Notes under the pieces: model-generated | Told to the model about the DNA's origin: nothing | The model's database searches: none | Seen by the model: the letters and a program-made list of their open reading frames with translations, nothing else | Source of the DNA: CAYSDH01 sp964429805 | GTDB taxonomy: Bacteria; Bacteroidota; Bacteroidia; Flavobacteriales_D; JABDKJ01 | Reading direction: 5' to 3' | Length of the DNA stretch: 8,729 bases | Assembly: GCA_964429805.1 (NCBI GenBank) | Contig: CAYSDH010000098.1 | Location: forward strand, 1 to 8,729 | Part shown: positions 1 through 6,710 of the stretch, in pieces | Position numbering within the stretch: position 1 is the first letter of the stretch | Layout: the number at the start of each line of letters is the position of its first letter | Program-made: the position numbers and the translations under genes

Positions 1-145
1 CTTCTACATCGTCAAATATTCCTGATGAGTACTTGATAAGCCCATTAGACATCAACTCTGAATTAAGCGGACTGATATTAAATATTCTACTCGCTTGCAC
101 TGGCTTGCTGTATACACCAACCTGAACCGTGTAAAACAGCCCTTC
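1..145 (-). other. Start of a second SPOR-like domain (cut by window edge)
   Basis: Residues about 2174-2221 read GLFYTVQVGVYSKPV, then about 20 residues later GLIKYSSGIFDDVE at the edge. This repeats the strand-1 and central-strand signatures of the first SPOR-like domain about 215 residues earlier. The C-terminal half of the domain and anything after it lie outside the window. Confidence 0.75.
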
Positions 146-3100
146 GAGCACTTCTACTTGCGATGCTGGGGCCGCATCAGGCACAGAGGTGTAGTATGAC
201 GCCAATTCATCTGGAGTCGGGTCTTCGTCAAGTACAGATGGCACCGTAGGAGTTGCTGTTTCAACTGGCTCAGACACTGTTTCAGTGCTTGGTAAAATAA
301 CTTGACCGTCATTTGAATCAAACCCTGGGCTAGACTCTGTCGCGCTTATGTCCACAGTTTCTTCGCTTACATCATCACTTGGACTTGATGTACTTGTCTC
401 TCTCGCAGGCTGACTCGCACTTGTGCTTGTTGACGCAGAGTTGTCTGTCGCAGTGCTAGTCGTTGTCGCATTATTTGACGCGGAGTTGTTAGCGGCCGTA
501 TCATTTGATGTCCCTTCTGAGTTTCTATCGTTGATGGCCATTGCATCAGCTTCTCTGAGTGAGATTCGCTCACCGTCTAAGAATGCCACAACAAAGGCAT
601 CGCTATATCCAAACTGACGTATTTGACCTTTGGCGCGTGAGGCAGAGCTCACATTGTCAAACAAACCGACCGTGTATCGCGTAATGCCAGACTCTAATCT
701 CTTACCAATGATTGGTGCAAACCCTGTAAACAAGTCTTGAGGAATAGGGTTTCTATATGCCCCTACCTGCACTTGGTATACTAGCCCATCAGGAAGACCG
801 ACATTAATTGGAATTGGGTTTGAGCTCGTGTATGTTGGCACAGTACGGTCTATCATAAACCTGTCCTCTTCCAGCTTCTTAGGTATGATGTAGATTTCGT
901 TAACCACCGTAGGGCTTGTCACTACTGGGCTTGCTTCTTCTACCTCATTCGCCACGGCCACTTCATCACTTACAGTATTATCTGTCGGCTGAGTAATGGT
1001 TACTGCTCCTGCATTATCTCTTGCTGACTCAAGATCTACATTTACTTGCGCGATGTCATCATTAAGTGTTCTTATGTTGTCATTTCCTTGCTTGATGTAT
1101 GAATCAAGCACCTGAATTTCGGCAACCAATTTTCCTTTTTCTGCGTCAGAACCTCCGACATTGATGACCTCAGCCAGTGCAGTTTTTCTCTTCTTACGCA
1201 CTGCCATGTAATCTTTAACCTGGTCTAGTGTCTTTGACTTCTCATCCATCAAGCCTTCCCATTTAATCATGTTGATGGCCACCTCTTCTTTAGTCGCATC
1301 ATCCATTTCAGCAGTTGATGGGTCGTCCATTTGATTGACATACTCGACTATCGCTGATTGACTAGGTCTATTGGCTTCGTAATCTGTCTTTTCTATTGGA
1401 GTGATGTCATCCAAAGACATTTCCATAACCAACTCTGGGTAGGTATTTTGAACCTCTGCAGAGGTCATGGTTCTGAGCACTTCTACATCCTCTACGTTTT
1501 CTATTACCGGAGAATTAGCGACCTCAGTCACTGGCTCCACATCAACAGGAGTTGTAGTCGCATCATTAGACGCCAACGAAGGTGTTGGCTCAATTACTTC
1601 AAACTCTGTCTCTACGTCATCAAGAATGGCAACCTGGTCTATAATGATAGCTTCAGAATACGTGTAGTTCTCATCCGTGCCTCCATTATCAATATGTTTA
1701 TAGATAGAAAGCGCTTCGCTCAGCTGGTCAATGGCCGTAATTTCCATCGCTACAGCCTTCTTGAGCATTCCGTTTTTAATATCAGCATTCTTACCTCTAG
1801 ACTGCATTCTAAATTGCTCAGCGCCTTTCATGTAAATAACTGCTGACTCTTGGAATTTGCGTGCTTTCTCTGAAAGGGCCGACTCCGTGTTTTGGTTCTT
1901 CGCTGCTAGTATGTCTGTGTAGTGTTTGAACTCTAGCTCATTCGTCTTTTCTAAGCTTTGGCCAATCTTCAGCTCCATGGCTTCCAAGTCTTGCGCAGAA
2001 TTACCGGCCTTAATCTGCTCTACCTGCATGATGTCACTCTTCAGCGTAGGATAAGCGATATTTGCTTTAAGTGACCTAAACTTGGCTTTTCTGAGCCCCT
2101 CTTCTTCAAGTACGAGTGTGTAATCTAAGTCCCACTCTTCAGCTCCTTCCACTTCGATAGGCTGAATGTCAAAGTCAGCTGGAATAGTTTCTGAGAGGTC
2201 GGCCGTTTCTTCAACTGCTGTATCTGTGTTTTCTTGCACAGACTCAGTAGTTGTCAACTCATCACTGGCAGAAGACGAATCGCTAGCTGCGCTCCCTTCA
2301 ATCTCTTCACCACTCATCTTGGCTATCAATCCAGTGAGGTGCTCCATGTCACCAGACTTTACATAAGCCGCTTCGACTGGTGGTGTTCCGCCTCCAATCT
2401 CAATCTCCTTGTTGCCTTTAATCTCAACAAGTGACTTGAGCGTCTTTTCATCTAGGTCGGCAATTCGCTTCTCCTTTTCAGATTCTGATCCAGATATATC
2501 AATAATTTCAACCTTATCGGCTATGTGCTTAGGCTTGTATCGTGCTATTTCGAAATCACGCTCGGTGATTGCCCCGTTAGACTTGTTTCGCAATGCGAGA
2601 CGGTCTTGGGCCATTTCTACTTCCTTGATTTCAATAATTTGATCAAGTGTGGCAATGTCGCTGGCCAACTTACCCGAACGGTCCACATTTGTCGAAGACA
2701 TCAGCTCCGTTTGCTTTTGATCCTTGAGAGACTCGACTATCCCTTTATACTTTCCATTTACCTCTATACGGTCGCTGAGTATGGCCGACTCCGTACCTTC
2801 CTGCTTGTCAATGTCTGCAAGTGTGGAGTAGCTTTTTTCAGTCAACTCATCAAGCTGCACGGCATTAGACAACCTCATCACATTCGACTTTGAGGTGTTT
2901 ACTTTGGTGTTAGTCACCACATTTAAGTCCTTTTCCACTGCTCGTTTCACATACGAGTCAGCGGCCATGCGCGCTTTTAAATCCTCACTAAGGTTTACTT
3001 CGACCTCGCGCACTTCATTACTTGAAAGTGCTCCAGTTAATTGGGCTATCTCATCTCTCGAAGGCACTGTGTTGGCATCAACAGATTCTGCAGTTGACTG

Positions 3101-6100
3101 AGCCTCTGAACCTAAATTTTCTGTTTCAATCGACTCTTCTGTAGTGCTCTGATTTGAGTCCGTTAACTGGCCAGTGGGATCATTTGTCGCTACTTCATCT
3201 GCAGACAATGTCTCAGCAGTGTCATTCACATCATTTGCTGCGTTTCCAACATTATCTGCAGCACTTGAAAGCGTCTCACTCTCTTCAGTCTCGTTGACCG
3301 CTAAGGACTGCACCGCAGAAGATGTCAGCTCTCTATTTTCTTCTTCGAGCGAGTCAATAAGGTTTTGCAGCCTTGTCACGTTTCTGTCAATAGTCTCCAT
3401 GGTTTCCTGATCGGCATTCCAACGCTCAGACTCCATGTGGCTAATTCGCTGATTGGCCTTGGCTATAATTTCATTGTTCAATGCCACTTTGTCTTGAGAC
3501 TTGGCAACTGCATCTGCGCTTGAAGAATTAATGTCATCTCGTCTAGACGCATAGTTCTCATTAAGTTCTCTCAGCAAATCATTTAGGCTCAGGCTTTGGT
3601 AATCAGTTTTGGTAGAGCGCTCTTGGGCTTCACGATTCAAGGCCGCATAGTACGCCTCATCTTCGGCTATCTGCTCCGCTGACTCCGCAGTATCGGTGAT
3701 GGTGTTTTCAGTCTCTTGTGCTGAAGAGCTAACCGTCTCAGCCGATTCATCAATTGTCTCGTCAACATCAGCTACAGTGTCATTTACAATGTTTTCTGCT
3801 GCCTCAACTGTCTCGTCCGCAATTAGTTCATCAGTGACGTCAAGCTCCGCTGTTTCTTCAACTACATTNNNNNNNNNNGGTTTTTTTAATGTCTCATCTG
3901 TTTCATCAATTGTCTCTTCAAGATCAGTGGTCGTGTTACCTATTGCCACTTCTGTCTCGTCCGAGCTTAGTTCTTCAGTAACGTCAACTTCCGTTGTCTC
4001 TTCAACAATATCATTTACGGTCTCATCAACTGTATCGCTGACAGTCTCTTCAACAGTATCGTTAGCTCTATCTACTTCACTTGTCGTTGTGTCAACAACC
4101 TCATCAAGGTCTGTAGTCGATTCTGCTGTCTCAGGTTCAGTGGTTGCCGTAGACTCAGCATCTGCTACTGTATCACTGTCGCTATATTCAAACGCAGCAA
4201 TGTCACGTGGCACACCAGCCAATGTCATCTCTTGCACGTAGACTTCTTTCAGGTCTGGTCTTTTGACAAAAATCTCTTGCACATCCTTACGCGTAACAGC
4301 AATGTTCGTGTTGACTTGCGCAACTTCTTTAAGCGTCATGTCAATCTCACTTGTAATAATCTTGTCTACTGGTCTGAGCGGAATAGACGCTATTTTCTCA
4401 TCAAGACTACCCATTCTAACACCTTCAAGCATGCTGACTGAGCGATTAGAGAATTCGCTTTCCTGCTGCACTGTCTCCAACTTGACAAACGATCGTTCTA
4501 TCTGTCCTTGGTAGTCTTCTATCTCATTAGTAATGTCAACTATCTCTGTCTCTAATAAGGCCCTTTGCTTTTTGTTTTTTGTCTTCTCTAACTGGGTCCT
4601 GCGTGTTAGTAAGGTGCCTTGAAGTTCTTTTTCAGATTCTCTGAGTCCGTCTGAGAACTTTAATGTGCGCTCAGCTTCTTTCTTGCGATCTATAGCCTGG
4701 TTAGACACAAAGTCTAAGGCATCGTCATAATTTGAGTCTTGCTCCTCTTGCTTGATTTTGGTCAATGCTGCAATAATCTCTGACTGATTACCGGAATTCA
4801 TCACTTCTTTGACTTCAATATTTCGCTCGTTTAAGTCGGACAGTCGGCTTTGCTTGTTCTTACGGTCTTGCTCAATGTCATCTAACAAGCTCAAGGCCAC
4901 GTTAGACTCATCTTTAAAGTAGTTAGACTGCTCTTTGAGCGAAGATGTGTAGACTAGTAGGTCGTCTTTCGCACTTTGATCGGCCTGGCTGTCAACCTGG
5001 TTGAAGCTCTTGGCGGCTTTATCAGATAGCTCTTTAGACTTCTTTCTGTTCAAATCTGCGTAGGCCAGCGCCTTTTGTGCATCTACTTCGTTGTCTGCAA
5101 TGCTCTTGGTGAGTTCATTCACTTGCTGTTCTGACAAGGCTAAGACTTCATCTATAGTCGTGCCTTCTGGGAAACCTGCGCCCTGCACTGCTCGCTGCAA
5201 GTCCACTTCTTCTCCAGCAACAAGTGGCTCATCTGCTTCAGAATTGATATCTAGCTCGGCCTTTTCTTTAAGCAGTCTCTGTGCAAGAGCGATGATGTCT
5301 TCATCAACCGGCTCGTCAAATAAGTTTTTGATGACCAGCTTCTCTTGACCACCAACTTCGACCAGTGACATTTCCTGCTTGAATGCCTTCATACCGTTAG
5401 TCATCGGTAAGTCAACCATTCCTGTATGTGTCAACTCGCTGTCTTTGGCTTCAACAAAAAACTTGTACTTCCCGCTTTTAGGAAGGTCTATCAGGTACTC
5501 TCCAGTGGACTTGCTGGTGTTGTATGAAGCAATCTCTTTGTTGTTAGTCGCATCTACTACTTTGATGGTCGCTTCTTTACTAGAGCCTATCTCGTTCTCA
5601 AAGTCACCCTTAATAATGGCTAAGTTCATGGCAGAAGCCTTCACTTTAACTCGGTACACGTGCAGTCGCCCATCTTCGCTCGAACGTGCCGAGGCAAAAT
5701 TGGCCAATTGTCCATCTGAATCAACCATGTAGAATATGTCGTCATCTGGACTTGAAATGGCGAAGTCCAGATTCTCTGGTTTTCCGAAGGCACCGGTGTT
5801 GGCATCTTTGACTGCTCTAAACACATCATAGCCACCCATACTATTATGACCCTTAGACGAGAAGTACAATGTCACCCCGTCAGAGTGCATAAATGGATAG
5901 TCCTCGTCATACTCAGAGTTAATGGACCCTGCTAGTTTTTTAGGGTTTGAGAACTTTCCAGAAGATTGGCGTGTGGCCGAGTAGATATCGAGGCTTTTAC
6001 CTGATGACCCGTAACTTGAAAAGAGTATCTCTGTGCCATTGTCAGGGAAATGAATCAGCGGTCGATGCCCCTTCTTCTTATCCACGGCTGAAAGGAGTTC

Positions 6101-6664
6101 ATCTGGCACTGTGATTACTTTTCCTCCGATACCGTCCATGTCATACGAACGGAAGAAATCGCTCACTGAGCTTTCAGACTTATCTATCACCGAGATGTCT
6201 TTAATCTTGGAGAGCAGGGTTTGGCCATTTTCAGCCATAGACACTAGTCGAGCACCATCGTTAAACTCTTCTTTGAGTTTCGAATCTGCTAGGCTGTCAA
6301 ATTTGCGGTATGCGCCTATGGCATCTTGAAACTGGTAGTTGAGATGATAGGCTCTACCCAAGAAGTAATGTGCAAGCGGATTTCCGCCTCCACCTTTAAC
6401 AGAAAACTTTAAGTGCTTGATAGACTCTTCTACATCTTCATCACTGGACAATAGACAAGCTCCGTACTTGAAGTTATAGTCTCTATTGGTGGGCGCAATA
6501 CTGAGTAATTGCCTGAATTTGGGCAAAGCTTCGCTCACTTTTCTATCCTCAAAGAGTTTATTACCCTCCTTGAGCAAATCCTTCTCTACCTTGGATTGAC
6601 CAAAGGTTGAGACGGAAAAAAGCAACAACGCCAGACTGGCGAGTATGAGTCGTGTGTGTTTCAA
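1..6664 (-). CDS. Giant TPR-PD40-CRD-coiled-coil-SPOR envelope protein, PorE-like N-terminus (3' end outside window)
   Basis: One frame stays open from a TTG at 6662-6664 to the left edge, at least 2221 codons. TTG is chosen because an in-frame TAA lies two codons upstream and the next residues form a signal peptide (KHTRLILASLALLLFS..., likely cut near TFG/QS, residue 22). Residues 26-150 hold TPR-like helices. Residues about 200-340 are a short PD40 propeller (DGVTLYFSSKGHNSMGGYDV near 260). Residues 346-418 are a carboxypeptidase-regulatory-like fold. Coiled-coil or helical blocks (about 507-825, 995-1112, 1202-1449, 1500-1658, 1727-1885) alternate with acidic linkers. A SPOR-like domain (VYQVQVGAY) spans 1961-2040 and a second starts near 2175. 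By family knowledge, TPR-PD40-CRD proteins such as PorE bind the type IX secretion apparatus or peptidoglycan, and SPOR binds denuded glycan strands. I infer a periplasmic scaffold. No OmpA-like domain is visible before the edge, and ten Ns interrupt the gene. Confidence 0.93.
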   Translation of the reverse strand, partial: MKHTRLILASLALLLFSVSTFGQSKVEKDLLKEGNKLFEDRKVSEALPKFRQLLSIAPTNRDYNFKYGACLLSSDEDVEESIKHLKFSVKGGGGNPLAHYFLGRAYHLNYQFQDAIGAYRKFDSLADSKLKEEFNDGARLVSMAENGQTLLSKIKDISVIDKSESSVSDFFRSYDMDGIGGKVITVPDELLSAVDKKKGHRPLIHFPDNGTEILFSSYGSSGKSLDIYSATRQSSGKFSNPKKLAGSINSEYDEDYPFMHSDGVTLYFSSKGHNSMGGYDVFRAVKDANTGAFGKPENLDFAISSPDDDIFYMVDSDGQLANFASARSSEDGRLHVYRVKVKASAMNLAIIKGDFENEIGSSKEATIKVVDATNNKEIASYNTSKSTGEYLIDLPKSGKYKFFVEAKDSELTHTGMVDLPMTNGMKAFKQEMSLVEVGGQEKLVIKNLFDEPVDEDIIALAQRLLKEKAELDINSEADEPLVAGEEVDLQRAVQGAGFPEGTTIDEVLALSEQQVNELTKSIADNEVDAQKALAYADLNRKKSKELSDKAAKSFNQVDSQADQSAKDDLLVYTSSLKEQSNYFKDESNVALSLLDDIEQDRKNKQSRLSDLNERNIEVKEVMNSGNQSEIIAALTKIKQEEQDSNYDDALDFVSNQAIDRKKEAERTLKFSDGLRESEKELQGTLLTRRTQLEKTKNKKQRALLETEIVDITNEIEDYQGQIERSFVKLETVQQESEFSNRSVSMLEGVRMGSLDEKIASIPLRPVDKIITSEIDMTLKEVAQVNTNIAVTRKDVQEIFVKRPDLKEVYVQEMTLAGVPRDIAAFEYSDSDTVADAESTATTEPETAESTTDLDEVVDTTTSEVDRANDTVEETVSDTVDETVNDIVEETTEVDVTEELSSDETEVAIGNTTTDLEETIDETDETLKKXXXXNVVEETAELDVTDELIADETVEAAENIVNDTVADVDETIDESAETVSSSAQETENTITDTAESAEQIAEDEAYYAALNREAQERSTKTDYQSLSLNDLLRELNENYASRRDDINSSSADAVAKSQDKVALNNEIIAKANQRISHMESERWNADQETMETIDRNVTRLQNLIDSLEEENRELTSSAVQSLAVNETEESETLSSAADNVGNAANDVNDTAETLSADEVATNDPTGQLTDSNQSTTEESIETENLGSEAQSTAESVDANTVPSRDEIAQLTGALSSNEVREVEVNLSEDLKARMAADSYVKRAVEKDLNVVTNTKVNTSKSNVMRLSNAVQLDELTEKSYSTLADIDKQEGTESAILSDRIEVNGKYKGIVESLKDQKQTELMSSTNVDRSGKLASDIATLDQIIEIKEVEMAQDRLALRNKSNGAITERDFEIARYKPKHIADKVEIIDISGSESEKEKRIADLDEKTLKSLVEIKGNKEIEIGGGTPPVEAAYVKSGDMEHLTGLIAKMSGEEIEGSAASDSSSASDELTTTESVQENTDTAVEETADLSETIPADFDIQPIEVEGAEEWDLDYTLVLEEEGLRKAKFRSLKANIAYPTLKSDIMQVEQIKAGNSAQDLEAMELKIGQSLEKTNELEFKHYTDILAAKNQNTESALSEKARKFQESAVIYMKGAEQFRMQSRGKNADIKNGMLKKAVAMEITAIDQLSEALSIYKHIDNGGTDENYTYSEAIIIDQVAILDDVETEFEVIEPTPSLASNDATTTPVDVEPVTEVANSPVIENVEDVEVLRTMTSAEVQNTYPELVMEMSLDDITPIEKTDYEANRPSQSAIVEYVNQMDDPSTAEMDDATKEEVAINMIKWEGLMDEKSKTLDQVKDYMAVRKKRKTALAEVINVGGSDAEKGKLVAEIQVLDSYIKQGNDNIRTLNDDIAQVNVDLESARDNAGAVTITQPTDNTVSDEVAVANEVEEASPVVTSPTVVNEIYIIPKKLEEDRFMIDRTVPTYTSSNPIPINVGLPDGLVYQVQVGAYRNPIPQDLFTGFAPIIGKRLESGITRYTVGLFDNVSSASRAKGQIRQFGYSDAFVVAFLDGERISLREADAMAINDRNSEGTSNDTAANNSASNNATTTSTATDNSASTSTSASQPARETSTSSPSDDVSEETVDISATESSPGFDSNDGQVILPSTETVSEPVETATPTVPSVLDEDPTPDELASYYTSVPDAAPASQVEVLEGLFYTVQVGVYSKPVQASRIFNISPLNSELMSNGLIKYSSGIFDDVE
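206..530 (-). other. Ser/Thr/Asn/Ala-rich low-complexity linker between two SPOR-like domains
   Basis: Residues about 2045-2152 of the giant protein are low complexity, first Asn/Ala/Ser/Thr (TAANNSASNNATTTSTATDN), then Ser/Thr/Pro with acidic residues (PARETSTSSPSDDVSEE, TATPTVPSVLDEDPTPDE). It has no predicted fold and joins the complete SPOR-like domain to the second one. Richness in Ser/Thr near Asp and Ala resembles Bacteroidota periplasmic linkers that may carry O-glycans (the D-S/T-A type sequon), which I note only as a possibility. Confidence 0.65.
545..790 (-). other. First SPOR-like domain of the giant protein
   Basis: Residues about 1959-2040 begin with LVYQVQVGAYRNPIPQDLF, pass through RYTVGLFDNVSSASRAKGQI and end with YSDAFVVAFLDGERISL. 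This matches the Bacteroidota form of the SPOR fold: a first strand with QVG(A/V)(Y/F), a central YT-G-F strand, an A-AK helix and a final AFVVAF strand. SPOR domains in general bind peptidoglycan glycan strands lacking stem peptides. Whether this divergent copy still does so cannot be judged from sequence alone. Confidence 0.8.
3801..4010 (-). repeat. Imperfect direct repeat in acidic linker, two copies flanking the gap
   Basis: Positions 3801-3866 and 3945-4010 align without indels at about 79 percent identity by eye (52 of 66), offset by 144 bases (48 codons) if the ten Ns are exact. The translated copies are VEETTEVDVTEELSSDET and VEETAELDVTDELIADET. The surrounding sequence holds further shorter echoes such as DTVEETVSDTVDETVNDIV and VDETIDESAETV, all of DET/EET type. 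The repeat is in frame, so it extends the linker without disturbing the protein. It is a likely site of copy-number variation between strains. Confidence 0.75.
3869..3878. other. Assembly gap (10 Ns) inside the giant gene
   Basis: Ten consecutive Ns interrupt an acidic linker, hiding parts of residues 929-932 if the gap is taken literally. The reading frame is the same on both sides. A round number of Ns suggests a scaffolding placeholder, so the true missing length is unknown. Because near-identical repeat copies flank it, the gap probably reflects an assembler stopping at repeats. Confidence 0.97.
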
Positions 6665-6710
6665 GTTTTAATTCAGTGTGTCAAAAGTACATTTATCAAA
6701 AGGAAATCCA
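6665..6710 (-). other. 46-bp intergenic spacer between the two minus-strand genes
   Basis: This is the only non-coding stretch in the window. It is AT-rich and holds the -7-like box listed separately. I see no inverted repeat strong enough to be a terminator for the upstream gene, so read-through transcription into the downstream gene remains possible. The last bases before the TTG start are A-rich (GAATTAAAAC) with no Shine-Dalgarno match, as is usual for Bacteroidota leaders. Confidence 0.8.
6682..6689 (-). promoter_or_regulatory. Candidate Bacteroidota -7 promoter element (TACTTTTG)
   Basis: On the minus strand the octamer TACTTTTG matches the Bacteroidota sigma-ABfr -7 consensus TAnnTTTG exactly. 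It lies 17 bases upstream of the TTG start, which predicts a leader of only about ten bases. No TTTG at the usual 19-21 base distance upstream is present; the nearest TTTTG ends 26 bases before the box, overlapping the end of the upstream gene. The match is real but the missing -33 element makes this a moderate call. Confidence 0.45.

Larger units (their letters stand above)
3650..4190 (-). other. Acidic Asp/Glu/Thr/Ser/Val linker region of the giant protein
   Basis: Residues about 826-1005 of the giant protein are almost free of Lys, Arg and aromatics and consist of short E-E-T, D-E-T and D-T-V steps. It separates the first coiled-coil block from the second and contains the assembly gap. The reverse strand of this composition gives a long serine-rich open frame, which is a by-product and not a gene. 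The likely role is a flexible, strongly negative spacer. Confidence 0.7.

Noticed and set aside
240..510. DNA-level microsatellite or CRISPR-like array in the Ser/Thr linker
   Set aside because: The repetition is at amino-acid level with varied codons; no constant repeat unit or regular spacer length at DNA level.
1358..1846. Plus-strand open frame of 162 codons
   Set aside because: Lies fully opposite helical block 5 and linker 4 of the giant gene, has Cys/His/Arg/Ile-rich composition typical of a wrong frame, and shows no domain.
3696..4241. Plus-strand serine-rich open frame (181 codons) crossing the Ns
   Set aside because: It is the antisense of the acidic DET/EET linker, where GAG/GAC/ACA codons read as Ser/Val codons on the other strand. 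No signal peptide, no start context, and the minus-strand frame is continuous with recognised domains.
5839..6075. Full six-blade PD40 propeller or WD40 protein
   Set aside because: Only about 140 residues with two or three recognisable blades are present before the CRD, so I call it a short or partial propeller only.
6665..6710. Terminator after the right-hand gene
   Set aside because: No stable inverted repeat followed by a T-run is visible on the minus strand in the spacer.
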